Source: Panopea generosa (taxonomy: Eukaryota; Mollusca; Bivalvia; Adapedonta; Hiatellidae). Taken from it: a stretch of DNA of 64,000 bases. Below, one piece after another: positions 45,613-58,241 of the stretch. The stretch's first letter is position 1, and every line of letters starts with the position of its first letter. The stretch is from the NCBI GenBank assembly GCA_029582155.1, contig CM055909.1, positions 43,026,967 to 43,090,966 on the forward strand. The letters run 5' to 3'. Below the pieces are notes generated by a model, which saw only the letters and a list, made by a program, of their open reading frames with translations, did no database searches and was not told where the DNA came from. The position numbers and the translations under genes were made by a program.

Positions 45613-45869
45613 AGAGTGTTGTCATGGTGATACGTCTACGAAAATCAAAAACAAAATTTGGACAGTTGAAGAGAACCACATCATTGAAATATTTTTTGGA
45701 GGTACTCTCACAAATTACATTAATCACGTTCCGCATTCCATGCACTTTACTCATTTGAAAGAAAGAACGAGTTAAATAATAAACAACTTCATACCTGAAT
45801 CGAGACGGTTGTTTCTCTTCTTGGAATACGCTCACCGTTGAAAGATTTCCACGTTCATTCAAATATATT

Positions 45870-46232
45870 TTATTTATGTACTTATATACATTTTGGTGGA
45901 TTTGAAATACCAAGTTATTCGTATTTCATTTATCTATGATAATGCGATGTACTATTATACCTTTTGGTGGATTTGAGATACCAAGTTATTCGTATTTTAT
46001 TTATCTATGATAACGCGATGTACTTATATACCTTTTGGTGGATTTGAAATACAAAGTTATTCGTATTTTATTTATCTATGATAACGCGATGTACTTATAT
46101 ACCTTTTGGTGGATTTGAAGTACCAAGTTATTCGTATTTTATTTATCTATGATAACGCGGTGTATTTATATACCTTTTGGTGGATTTGAGATTCCAAGTA
46201 ATCCGTATTTTATTTATGACAACGCGATACTT
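45870..46232. repeat. 71-bp tandem repeat, about five units
   Basis: TTTTGGTGGATTTGA recurs at 45891, 45962, 46033, 46104 and 46175, an exact 71-base period, with TATCTATGATAACGCGATG between. Confidence 0.9.
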
Positions 46233-46724
46233 AAAAATTGATTTCTTTATTTTACCCATTTATAGCGGTTACCCCTGACATGCTGGCTTTATTCAGAAAG
46301 GGGTATTCACTGCGGTGACACAATCTGTAAATGTTTTCATTTTTATCAGGGTGTATCTGTTTAGCAGAAACAAATCCGTGAAAGTCAATTTGTATCTTCA
46401 AAGATGTTTTTCTCACTTATTCAAAACTAGCGCGACACCATTAGTTTCATGGCATACGAAACCATTGCAATAGTTCTCGCAAGGGAGACAAGTCTATAAT
46501 GACGTCTCCGATTATCGGAGTTGTTTCCCCTGACAACGATTGACGTATTAAAGAATTAATCACTGACATGCATGTCACTACCCTAATGCATGTACCCGGT
46601 AAGTGATGCGATTAGGAGACAGTCTTTGTCGCATGTTTTTCCAGGCAAAACGTACTGTGCAGACATGATATTTGAAAGATATATTTTAACAATAAACATT
46701 TTTTCTCACAAGATGCTGTTAAAC
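46233..46724. other. Intergenic, nothing recognised
   Basis: AT-rich. The only structure noted is a 7-bp inverted repeat CTCCGATTATCGGAG near 46505. Confidence 0.4.
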
Positions 46725-47090
46725 AAAGAGATGTAAGCTCGCCATTACTTTTCCTCTTTTTTTCTATAGTCAATTAAAACGTTTTAAAGGCATGTCATTC
46801 ACAGTAAGACCCAACATTAAAGAAGGGAAACTTACATTTTATTGTTTGTTTACATCTGCATTGCAAAAATTCATTAGAATGTTTTTTTTTTGAATTTTGA
46901 ATTCTAAATCATGACAATGCTTTCAAAAGGTTTCCATTACACCAATAATGCCACTCAAATAACTAATTGAGCAATAAAATAAGGGACGTGCATTTTTATA
47001 ACAAAAAGAAACACAGATTATTTATCACCGCCATTATGCGGAAGCATTTCTTGTTTGTAATGGTTGCGTTATGCCTTTAAAGGGCAGTAG
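46725..47090. repeat. Diverged direct repeat, left copy
   Basis: Matches 48757-49240 in order: AGATGTAA..C.CCATT, TTCTATAGT.AAT.AAA, GTCATTCA, CATGACAATGCT.TCAAAA, GTGCATTTTTA against ATGCATTTTTA, and CACCGCCATTATGCGG against ACCACCATTATGCGAC. Heavily diverged, so old. The copies flank about 1.7 kb. Confidence 0.55.
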
Positions 47091-47804
47091 ATGTTTAGCC
47101 TAAAAATGCAAAATCAAAGTACTTAAAAGTTCTGATAGTCGGTATTTACTAAATATACATAAGCCTTCCTAATTGCAGCGTTTATTTTATGCAACATTTT
47201 TAAAATATGACATAATACAATGTCCACAATATATGTTTATTGTTTGATTTGTTTATGTTTGCTTATATTAAATACATGAAAAATGAAAGTCGGGGAATAA
47301 AAAGTAGTCCCTGTCGCGTATGCTCATTTTGGCGGTGATCAATACTGCAAAGCTTAATCACGACGTCATACGCAGGGCTATGCGTTTGGAATGAAGACCG
47401 GCTAAAGATTAATGATTCACTAGGAATTGACAAATATCAAAATAATATAAGCTCAGTTTTATAATCAATATATATTGTATTTGAATTACTTGCTTATTTC
47501 TGGCAGTATACTATTATATAGCAAGCAATAGGACACTACTTCTATTACAGTTTTGTTTTGTTTTTTGCATCAAATTCCGTTGCTTCCGAAGACTGTTCTA
47601 GCACTACTCTATTGTATCGTAAGTAACAGCTCTTTTGCATATTTTCCCTTTCCTTTTCAAAACGACGACCGCTGCTACAGACGCGACCACTGCCAGCACA
47701 GCTCTGAAAACAAAAAAAAATGTAACAAAAATATATTCAACAGCATAAACGGCGACATGATTAATATTACATACAAAACGAAGCACATACGTGCAAGTGG
47801 ATCG
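47091..47804. other. Intergenic, nothing recognised
   Basis: AT-rich; short ORFs near 47553 have no feature that supports a gene. Confidence 0.4.
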
Positions 47805-47900
47805 GTGCTGTAGCCGATATGGTATTGACCACTCAGGCTAGAGGTCACTGGTTCGAATCAAGACCCGAATGTAGAAGTGAAATTGGGGAAATCGAATAAT
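47805..47900 (+). repeat. tRNA-like SINE fragment
   Basis: GTGCTGTAGCCGATATGGTATTG head and GGTCACTGGTTCGAATCAAG B box. Confidence 0.45.
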
Positions 47901-47999
47901 CTGAATAGAAAGATAATGAATGAATACACAGTTATGTTAAACTCTCCATACGATAATATACGTTATTGAATATTAATAAATTTTATTGGACAAGCATGA

Positions 48000-48515
48000 T
48001 TTTTAGCTCTACTGGCCAAATGCGAGTTTTTGAACCAGCGTGATTCGACCACAAAAAGCCCCGCCACAGGGCTTATAAGCATTCTTTAAGCGAAATATTA
48101 AAAAAAAAAATTCTCTGAAAGTTCAAGGCCTAGATCTTAGATATTTGTCATGTAGCATTGCATGGATGTCCTCTAAAAGATTTGTTGAAGCCGGCTCCCT
48201 GGGGCAAATTATGGGCAGTTACAGAATCACTGTTTTACATAGAGTTATATAGGGAAAATGTTATAGACGCGATCGCACCTTCAGTTTTCATTGAATCTTA
48301 ACCAAACTTGCATAGCAGTTATATAACCACAATATCTCGGACGAGTTCTTGAACCAGCGTGATTCGATCACAAATTCCCCCACCATAGGGCTTAAAAGCA
48401 CAATTTAAGTGAAATTTTAAACAATATTTTCTCTGAAAATTCAAGGCCTAGACCTTAGATATTTTATGTGTAGCATTGCATGGTGGTCTCCTAAGAGACT
48501 TGTTGGAGAGGAACT
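48000..48515. repeat. Dispersed repeat with two direct sub-units
   Basis: TTGAACCAGCGTGATTCGA (48034 and 48349), CAGGGCTTATAAGCA, AATTCAAGGCCTAGA and GTAGCATTGCATGG occur twice, about 315 bases apart. A short ORF overlapping the second sub-unit on the minus strand is not called. Confidence 0.6.
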
Positions 48516-48756
48516 TTTTCTCGGAAACGTTCATCCGTCCAGTCGTTGCCAGAAGAGCGATTCCGGCCCTCTTGAGCATCTTGTTTATTTCTAATTTCGA
48601 ATAAATTGACTCCAGTGAGAGGTCGATCACATCTTTTACTGCGTATCTAACGTTTTTGGAAACAGATAAGCTGATTGGCACTATCAGGCACATATTTCAT
48701 GTTTCAAATAATACGAGTTAAGTAACATTGAAATATTAAGAAGCATCAACGATCAA

Positions 48757-49240
48757 GATGTAAACCCACCATTTATTGTTGTTCTTTATTCTATAGTAAA
48801 TAATAAAAGTTTTAAGGTTTGTCATTCATAGAGAGACACAAATGAAACAAGTGAAACACACAATTTACTGTTTTTCAACCTCAGCACTACCAACATATGA
48901 TCAGAAAAGTATGCGTCATGTGTCATATAAGATTTTTTTCTGTTCAGTGTGTGCAGTGTTGACAAAGTGAAAGTAGCCTATCGCAACCATGTATTCATTC
49001 CCCGATTTCCAATCATCAATGCTTTTTTTAAATTCACTATTCAAACATGACAATGCTCTCAAAATGTTCAAAATACATCAATAAAGCTATTCAAATAAAA
49101 AAATGAACAGTTAAATAAGGAAAATGCATTTTTAAAGAAGAAGAATCAACGGTTATTAATAACCACCATTATGCGACTACCCCACAGAAGCACTTTCTTT
49201 TACAACGGTGATACTATGCCTCAAGCATATGTCTCGCTTT
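48757..49240. repeat. Diverged direct repeat, right copy
   Basis: Counterpart of 46725-47090, about 100 bases longer through an insertion near 48900-49000. Confidence 0.55.
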
Positions 49241-49325
49241 TGGGTCCGAGTGGTCTAATGCGCCGTCTCAAGACTACTTACTTCTCACCACTAAGGTTAT
49301 AGGTTCGAGTTTCGCTCGATTATAT
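49235..49325 (+). repeat. Leu/Ser-tRNA-like SINE head
   Basis: GTCCGAGTGGTCTAATGCGC (A-box region of tRNA-Leu/Ser type) and GGTTATAGGTTCGAGTTTCG (B box). The ends do not pair as an acceptor stem, so it is not a tRNA gene. Confidence 0.5.
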
Positions 49326-49529
49326 AAAAAAACAATTCTTTAAAACCGAAATCTAAACATGTGTGTAATATATACTTTTTTGAATGGGGTTTAACGCCAT
49401 TTTCAACATATTTCAGGTTATATATGGCATATCAAGTTTTACAGGTGGAGGACGACCTCACACTGAGTCAGACTGAGTAGGACCACCGTCCGTCCGCAAG
49501 TAATTTGAAACTTTCTCACATAAAGTTTT

Positions 49530-49615
49530 TAGAGCGAGCGGGACTCGAATTTACGACCTTAGCGATGAGAGGTAAGTAATCTTTAGACGGCGACTTAGAC
49601 TCCATATTTAAAGTA
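49530..49615 (-). repeat. Leu/Ser-tRNA-like SINE head, inverted partner
   Basis: The minus strand reads GTCTAAAGATTACTTACCTC, then GGTCGTAAATTCGAGTCCCG. It is the same type as 49235-49325, in opposite orientation about 210 bases away. Confidence 0.5.
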
Positions 49616-51224
49616 TATGTGTGACACATATATAAACTAGCATAATACGTACATTATCGATATGGCCGCCACCACCCCCGATGACAGATTGCTGCTTGGT
49701 TTTGGTGTCGATGTTGAAATCGGTTGACCTTGGGGGCACGCGCGTTTACCTCTTAATTCAAAATACTGAAGAAAGAAAAGAGAAATGTATATACATGTAG
49801 TACGTTACTGGGAGTATTTGTTTAATTGAACTTTAAAATTGTTTAACCTTTGAGTACATCTTAATTCAAAATATCTGAAAAAAGAAAAGTTTATCGGAAT
49901 AACTGACAGCATACCGTTTATCAGTTTAAACTTATTTATTTTACATCGATTGTGAAACAAGCTCTAGTAACTTAGGCAAATGGGTTCGATGCTCTACCAC
50001 TGAACTATATTCCAGATATACTGGACTATTTCAGACATTTCTCAAGAGTTATCCGATAACTGCCCCTGTGCAGTTTGATGATAGTGTAGATGAATCCTTA
50101 GAATTACTTCCCTTAGACCGCGATAAAACATACAGGTATCGTTCCGCTCTGACACTATAAGTAAGTATGCGTGACGTGTTATATATGCCCTCGGGTACAA
50201 TTTGATAAGGTCTTATATATGTCCTTGTTTTGATAAGGGCGTTTTTGTGATTTTGATGTGTACTATAAAAAAGAAATTATTGAATTGACTTAAACGCTAA
50301 AATCATTTGATAAAGTTTAATGTGTAAAAATATAACATAGATTAATGATTTTAATGATTTTTTTACAAATTATGATATACTTTGATATAGTTTATTTTAT
50401 TATAGATAAAGATTGATTATTTTGTGTTACTATAAATAGATAAAATTATTACGGTTAATTGATTATATAAACTTATAAAAGAGACACAATGACAATGAGA
50501 CATAATGTCTTTATTTTTTAAACTTATTTATTTTTCTTCGATTGTGAAACAAGTTCTTACAATTTAGGCAAATCACACTCGAAGTCTTCATGGGTATGAC
50601 CAGTACTAAGTATATGCGGAAAAGGTGTCTTACTCAAGGACACCACACATAGCCGTAGCAGACGATTGAATCCACGACCCTCCGATCATTTGTTCGGTGC
50701 TTTATCACTGGACTAAGCGCTCCACTATTCACAGAGAAAAGTGCCGGATGGGGATTCGAATTCACGACCCGAAGGTTGATAGTTAGACCCATTTCTTTCT
50801 GAGTTAACGGGACAAGTGCACTGATATTCAAATGATACTTTAAACTTTATGTTGTTGTTTCTAAAAGAAAATTATTACGGTTATATAATTATATAAAATT
50901 TTGTTTGAAACGGACATCTGTATATTAGCGTTTAATATTGAATTGGTCACATGAACACTTCGCATGCAATCTTTTGATATAATAAGTAATTAGTAGATTG
51001 CTATTTTAAACATCAGGATCTCTAAAATCAACAAAAAATTCGTTTTATATGCGAATTCTCAGCACGTTGGCGTTGAATTTTATTTTGTGTTTGCTGTTTA
51101 AACAATGTGTATGTGGATAGTTTATATTAATTTATTAAATCTTGATTGCGAAGAAAGTTTAAAGCTCAAAACTTATAAGAATCGCTCTCGAGTCTGCTTT
51201 CTGGGTAGAACCAGCTCTGAGTAG
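49616..51224. other. Intergenic with SINE remnant at 50735-50822
   Basis: The minus strand at 50735-50822 has GTTAACTCAGAAAG and GTCGTGAATTCGAATCCCC, a type 2 SINE head. Otherwise AT-rich; no gene. Confidence 0.45.
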
Positions 51225-51315
51225 TTATTAGAGAGGCATCGGGTCCCGTTGGGGGTCGAGCCCGTAACCTTTGGTGTGAGCAGTAAACACTCTATCCGCC
51301 TCATTGCCGCCCTAT
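51225..51315 (-). repeat. tRNA-like remnant
   Basis: The minus strand reads GGCAATGAGGCGGATAGAG, then GGTTACGGGCTCGACCCCC, similar to A- and B-box spacing. Confidence 0.35.
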
Positions 51316-51338
51316 AGATGCAAAGTGTTGGTTGTAAA

Positions 51339-51522
51339 TACAGTCAAACCTGTCTTAAGCAGCCAGCCAACGGAAGGAGCAAAATTGACCTTTAAAGACA
51401 GATTGTTGCTAAGTACAAGTTAATTGACACTGAAAGCATAGATATGGTAAATATAAAAAATATGGTTCCTAAAGACGGGTGGCTTCTTAATAGAGGTGAC
51501 CATCGACACAGGTTTGACTGTA
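51339..51522. mobile_element. MITE with TACAGTCAAACCTGT inverted ends
   Basis: Left end TACAGTCAAACCTGTCTTAA; right end ACAGGTTTGACTGTA. They form a 15-bp terminal inverted repeat around 154 bases without coding capacity. Confidence 0.75.
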
Positions 51523-52413
51523 ACAGAAAATAGATTGTTCATTGTATGTATGTGTTTAACATCATACACATACATGTATAGGCGCTGTTGCATTTGTATG
51601 GTACGCCTATCATTATTTACACCGTTTCGGTTTTATGATGTGACGACCTTGGAGCGGGAGAGAGCGAGGTCGAGTGCACATTGCATTACCATGTTGAAGC
51701 TCCACGATGGAAGTGGTTTAAGTTCCCATCAAGAAATACATGAATATACGATGTTATAGCTTTCTTCTTGATCAGTTTCACGTGTTATAATTGAATGAAT
51801 GATTACCATACAAATTAATAACTCTTGTTAGGTCAGGTCTATTAATCCTCAATGAAAAAGCAGGGAAGTATATGCCTGTCCCACAGTCCATTGCAATTGA
51901 ACGCTTACTAAACTGTGACGTCATTCAAATTTTCAGTTGAAACAACTGACCAATCAACGTGCTCCAACGTGGCTTTCCCTCAACAATCGGGAGAGTTGTG
52001 TCCGTTGCACAGACTGTTTAAACTAAGTTCAACGGCGGTGACCCCGGTTGGCAATTCTTCTGTATGTATGTACTGTACTTATGTTGACAGTATGACTATG
52101 TATGTGTCGTGCGTATGCTGCTGTGACGACTGCATCTTTCGAATGACGCGTTCCCTGTTGGATATATATCTTTCGTTCTATTTTGTTCTTGTCATGCATG
52201 TTATGAAAAATACTTACAAAGTTTGTCGAATCCTGCTGGCGCTGCCCAGTGGCTATAAACGTTTCGTAATTGAACATGTGCTTGTCACATATCAACGCTA
52301 TGTACGCTGTTCTGCAAATAGAGATGCATTGAGCACACCAGTGTATCAGTGCATACAATATAGTGCAAGCTTTTATACATCTTAGCTGATATACTTTGTA
52401 TAAAAGTATACAC

Positions 52414-52414
<1 letters not shown>
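51523..52414. other. Intergenic, no supportable gene
   Basis: ORFs near 51915 (156 codons) and 52029 overlap on opposite strands and have no recognisable domain; the second runs into a (TTA)n tract. I do not call either. Confidence 0.4.
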
Positions 52415-52472
<58 letters not shown>

Positions 52473-53035
52473 CCACATTTATATAGCACTTTTATCATAA
52501 AATACAAACGTTCAAAAGTGCTTAACAAACCAATATACGTATACATATGAACAATCTATAAAAAAGCATCGTATGAATAAAATATTACAAATGATAGAAA
52601 AAAAAACACTAAAACTTCATACACATATCTATAAAAAAGCATCAGGAGGTATTAAAAAAAGTAAAAAATGGTAAAAGCAACTCTAAGCAGAACTTAAATG
52701 ATGCCAACAGAGTTAAATAATACAGAAAGTGACCAAAAACATAAACTGTTCTTTAAGATATCCAAACATTTCAATGCTAAAAACTGTTAAGAGAAAAATC
52801 ACAATTAAGTTCCATATATCTCAATAAAAAAAATGTGTCTTCAGGGCTCTTTTAAAAGAAGCAAACGTATCACAGTCTCTTATTCCTCCTGGAAGAGAAT
52901 TCCATAGCTTCGAAGCAGCAGTAACAAAACTTCTATCACCATACATTGCGGTCCAACTTCTTGGAAATATTAGTGTTGATACTTGCTTGCTGTCGTTACA
53001 TGTAATGCATGAATAATTGACAATAAACACCGTAC
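52415..53035 (-). mobile_element. LINE 3' end (5'-truncated)
   Basis: On the minus strand, coding sequence is followed by an untranslated tail containing AGTGCTATATAAATGTGG and then a (TAA)n run (52415-52472). That tail form is common in CR1/L2-like and related LINEs of marine animals. 5' truncation near 53035 is typical of incomplete reverse transcription. Confidence 0.7.
52821..53030 (-). pseudogene. C-terminal fragment of a LINE ORF2 (reverse transcriptase protein)
   Basis: The 69-codon fragment has YGDRSFVTAASKLWNSLP, then IRDCDTFASFKRALKTHFFY, and a stop. This RSF..A.KLWN.LP.....T..SFK..LK..L pattern is the usual C-terminus of non-LTR retrotransposon proteins. The endonuclease and polymerase domains are missing. 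Not a host gene. Confidence 0.8.
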
Positions 53036-53094
53036 TATATAGTCGTTATTCTACATACCGGAATTTAGTTCACGAACACCACTCCCTCCGCACT

Positions 53095-53845
53095 GCACTG
53101 CACTACAACACAACCACACCCCACCCATACCCACACCCATACCCTCACTTACACCACACCACACAAGTACCGCACTACACCGAACCGAACCGAACCACAC
53201 CACAACCACACCCAACCCACACTCACAACCATACCCTCACTTACACCACATCACACCCGCACCGCGCCGAATCGCACCGCACCACACCAGCAACACACCA
53301 CACCACAGCACAACCACACCCATACCTCACTCACACCACACCACACCACACCACACCACACCCCACCACACCCACACCCATACCTCACTCACACCACACC
53401 ACACCACACCACACCACACCACACAAGCACTGCATCACACCACACCACAACACAACACAACACAACACAACACAACACACCACACCACACCACACCACAC
53501 CACACCCCACCACACCCACACCCATACCTCACTCACACCACACCACACCACACCACACCACACCACACCACACCACACAAGCACTGCATCACACCACACC
53601 ACAACACAACACAACACAACACAACACAACACAACACAACACAACACAACACAACACAACACAACACAACACAACACAACACAACACAACACAACACACC
53701 ACACCACACCACATCACAACACAACACAACACAACACAACACAACACAACACAACACAACACAACACAACACAATCACACCACACCACACAAGCACTGCA
53801 CCATACCGAACCGAACCCCACCAGCACCACACCACACAATTTACA
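53095..53845. repeat. Pentanucleotide array (ACCAC)n / (ACAAC)n
   Basis: About 750 bases of CACAC CACAC-type and ACAAC-type pentamers with strong strand bias, all C and A on the plus strand. Larger blocks are themselves repeated, for example CACAAGCACTGCATCACACC near 53423 and 53576. ORFs on both strands are by-products. Confidence 0.95.
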
Positions 53846-56182
53846 ATTATCACTTCATATAATATCATGCACATGTATAGAGAAACTATGCTATTTTCCT
53901 ACATTTTAAGCCATTTTATGTAAATGTATCATGGCTTCAACAGTGAAGGCACTCTTGCAACTAGAAAAATATTTACACACATTACTCAGAGTGTACTAGA
54001 CAAGTATCAGAATAAATATCTTTGTGTGGCAGGAATGTCTTCTTAATAAAAACATGTTGGCTGCTTTTAAAAAGAATCCAATTGTTAGGTCTTATAAAAG
54101 AGGTGGCAAATAGATTTAATGAATGTATATGTTTGAGTTTGTACGAAATAGGCTTGTTTATTGATGTAAAGATGCAAAATTTCAGTGAAACAACATATTT
54201 AATTTAAAAAAATATATAAAAACAACTGCGCACAGGGTACTAAATAGACTGGTGATACCAAATCCCGACCAGGTTCCAACTGACACGGCCAAAGTCTGGA
54301 TGCAGGGAAAAGGCAAACGCGGTGTGCTTAATAGTAATTTTGATGTTTAAATGTTCTAATCTCAATCAATATGCATTTCGATTTTCATATTTAAAAAAAT
54401 GTCTTGAAACTTTCCTTATATATTTTCTAACATACTTAATGTTATGTCATTTACTACTGTGATCATATATCTTTTAAAATAATTTGTGTATATATAATTT
54501 AAAAAAAAACAATTAAAAACAAAACTTGTGCATGTTCGGAGATATGTCTGATTCTTGCAACGTGTTGAAAATATGCCACACCAGTAAACTCACCTTGTTT
54601 TTCAATCGTGTTTTTAAAGAAAATAATTTCTGTTGTTTCATGTAAAATAAACAACTGTAGCTGCTTGATTTTGTTATTATTTCCGGTGTTATGGGTTCAG
54701 TATATTTACATAAACTCAGGAGGAATCGTTGTCCAAAAACAGCTATAAATCTTAAAATAATATCAGTTTCAAGACCTCAATTAAGGCATTTTTATTTTTT
54801 TTTTAATATTTTCTTATTGAATAGGCAAAGGGTAATGCATAATGATTCCAATTAGTGCATTAAAACGCCACAATCAATTAACACACACCGCAGTTGCATT
54901 TTCCTTGCAGTCGTAAAGTGGTCGGGTCAGCCGGTACATATGGCCGGGTTTTAGTATCAATTGCGGTTTGTACATTCCCATAATGCACTGTTTTGAAAAG
55001 CAATAGCGACCACCTTGTATCAGCCTCCTTGTGTCGAAAGCCGTGTTTTTAACACGTGATCGTGACGTGCCCAGAGTCAATTTCTTAACTGGCCCTTATA
55101 TAGGGTTCGGTCGCTCATGCGACCTAACCAAAAACTGATGTAATGCAAAAAAATAGAACAAAATGGGGAGGTGCGGAAACATGAGCATTTCCCTTCATTT
55201 TTACAGTCTTTGAAGTCATTCTATGAATAAAACATATGTATTTTAAAAGAATAAAGTCTATTTAATACAATTATACCAAGCTTTACTGAATATTAAGTAT
55301 TTAAATAAAATGGAATTTTACATTATTGAGGCTTTGTTACCCTATCCTTTAATAACAAAACCAAGTAGATGATGAAGAAGAAGAAATAGAAAGAGAAGGA
55401 GGAAAAAGAAAAAATTAAGAAGAAGAAAGAGAAGAAGAACAAAAAGAACAAGAAGAACAAGAAGCAGCAGCAGAAGAAGAACAAGAAGAAGAAGAAAAAG
55501 GAAATTTATAATAGGAGAAATAACAAATCTAGATATTATTTTCAATGATAATAATGATAATAGCATTTATTACATCATTTTTTGTGGGAGGTTTAAAAAG
55601 TGAAATCATTTGAAACTCGTATCTTCCAGCCAGGTTCGCACGCACGTATTTTGAGTGGAAGTATAGGTTATACAAGTACTCTTCGCACGCATGTTTAAAA
55701 CTCATATTTATTAAATCAACTGCGGAAATATAAACGCATTTTTAAAAAAAAAAAAAAAAAGAAAGCCAATTTTCAGAAATTCACTGTGTTCATATTTAAA
55801 TTTTATCAAATGTTTTGAGCAATGTTTGTACACTATTCTAAAAAAAAACAATAGACGTTGATTTGGTTCAAATGGAGCGTGGCGTAAAGAATCCTTGTGA
55901 AGACTGACGCCCAGGATGGTAACATTGCAAGTGACTGGTAGAAAATTAAAATGGACATTGGCGGTTATAAAGTGAAAAATTCACCATACAGAATACAGCC
56001 GCTCCCTACTCCACACAATGGCTTAGTGTTTTAGAACTGCTCTTTGTGATGCTATTGCATGTAAAAAGGTTAGTGAACAGATCGCTTCTTTTACATACAT
56101 GCGCGCAGAATGATGACATTGCTAGTGAATGTTCCAGTAGTAAGCTGAACGGTCGTTACGATTTGTAGTTTTATTGTGTTAA
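53846..56182. other. Intergenic; purine tract at 55366-55500
   Basis: AT-rich, with a stretch of GAAGAAGAA-type purines at 55366-55500 and an A run near 55743. No gene or recognised element. Confidence 0.45.
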
Positions 56183-58241
56183 AGGGACACACGGCAATGT
56201 TGACTTCAATTGTACTCATGTTCACATAATTTGAAAAATATTGTTTTCGAATTTAGATGTATAAACATATTGAAATGCTAATGTATAAACATATGGAAAT
56301 GTTAATGTATAAACATATGGAAATGTTAATGTATAAACATATGGAAATGCTTATGTATAAACATATGGAATGTGAATGTATAAACATATGGAATGTGAAT
56401 GTATAAACATATGAGAATGTTAATCAATAAACATATGGCAAAGTTAAAGTATAAACATATGGAAATGTTTAAGTATAAACATATGGAAATGTTAAAGTAT
56501 AAACATATGAGAATGTTATTCTATGAACATATGGAAATGTGAATGTATAAACATATGAGAATGTTAATCTATGAACATATGGAAATGTGAATGTATAAAC
56601 GTATGAGAATGTTAATCAATAAACATATGGCAAAGTTAAAGTATAAACATATGGAAATGTTAATGTATAAACATATGGAAATGTTAATCTATGAACATAT
56701 GGAAATGTGAATGTATAAACGTATGAGAATGTTAATCAATAAACATATGGCAAAGTTAAAGTATAAACATATGGAAATGTTAATGTATAAACATATGAAA
56801 ATGTTAATCTATGAACATATGGAAATGTGAATTTATAAACATATGAGAATGTTAATCAATAAACATATGGCAAAGTTTAAGTATAAACATATGGAAATGT
56901 TTATGTATAAACATATGGAAATGTTAATCTATGAACATATGGAAATGTGAATTTATAAACATATGAGAATGTTAATCAATAAACATATGGCAAAGTTAAA
57001 GTATAAACATATGGAAATGTTAAAGTATAAACATATGGAAATATGAATATATAAACATATGAAAATGTTAATCTATGAACATATTGAAATGTGAATGTAT
57101 AAACAAATGGTAGTGTTAATGTATACATTTTGGAAATGTGAATGTATAAACCTATGGACATGTGAATGTATAAACATATGGAAATGTGAATGTATAAACA
57201 TATGAAAATGTGAATGTATAAATATATGGAAATGTTAATGTATAAACAGATAGAAATGTTAATATATGAACATATGGAAATGTGAAAGTATAAACATATG
57301 GAAATGTTAATGTATAAACATATAAAAATGTTAATCTATAAACATATGGAAATGTGAATGTTTAAACATATGGAAATGTGAATGTATAAACATATGGAAA
57401 TGTGAATGCATAAACATATGGACTTGTGAATGTAAAACATATGGAAATGGGAATATACAAACATATTGAAATGGGAATGTATAAACATATGGAAATGTTA
57501 ATGTATAAACATATGGAAATGTAAATGCATAAACAGATAGAAATGTTAATCTATGAACATATGGAAATGTGAATGTATAAACATATGGAAATGGAAATGT
57601 ATAAACATATGGAAATAGGAATATATAAACATATGGAAATGTGAATGTATAAATATATGGAAATGTTAATGTATAAACATATGGAAATGTTAATGTATAA
57701 ATATATAAAAATGTTAATCTATGAACATATGGAAACGTGAATGTATAAACATATGCTACGTGAATAAACATATGGAAAAGTGAATGTATAAACATATGGA
57801 ATGTGAATATATAAACATATAGAAATGTTATTCTATGAACATATGGAAATTTTAATGTATGAACATATGGAAATGTGAACGTATAAACATATGGAAATGT
57901 GAATTTATAAACATATAGAAATGTTAATGAATAAACATATTGAAATGTTTATCTATGAACATATCGAAATTTGAATGTATGAACATATGGAAATGTGAAT
58001 GTATAAACATATGGAAATTTGAATGTATAAACAAATGGAAATATTAATTTCAATATATTATTATTTGAAACTTCATATTTAACAAAATATTAACATTGAA
58101 ACGCTAGTTTTGAAAATAAAAATAAGTGAAATATCTTTTAACTTGTAAAATAGTTTTAGAATAATTTATCATACAGATAAAGTCTATGTAATTTAAATGT
58201 TAGTATCAAGTGAAAAGTTATCAAATTTGCCGAATGTCCCT
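56183..58241. mobile_element. TTAA-flanked inverted-repeat element containing a minisatellite
   Basis: Left end TTAA-AGGGACACACGGCAA; right end, read inverted, TTAA-AGGGACATTCGGCAAAT. Flanking TTAA at 56179-56182 and 58242-58245 fits a TTAA target-site duplication as made by piggyBac-type elements. No transposase. Nearly all of the interior is a 24-bp minisatellite. Confidence 0.7.
56258..58050. repeat. 24-bp minisatellite (CATATG units)
   Basis: Roughly 75 units of TATAAACATATGGAAATGTTAATG or variants with GTGAATG, TCTATGAAC and GGCAAAGTTAAAG. The palindrome CATATG recurs in most units. Variants recur in larger blocks near 56540-57000, showing higher-order duplication. Minus-strand ORFs of FPYVYTLT-type octapeptides are a by-product. 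Confidence 0.95.

Noticed and set aside
51915..52385. 156-codon ORF with many Cys and Thr
   Set aside because: No domain recognised, overlaps an opposite ORF of similar length, no promoter or splice context that I can support.
53017..53862. 281-codon ORF rich in His, Thr and Pro
   Set aside because: Pure translation of the pentanucleotide array; the complementary strand gives equally long Cys/Val ORFs.
56976..57795. ORFs of Tyr/Phe/Thr-rich octapeptides
   Set aside because: By-product of a 24-bp minisatellite inside a transposable element.
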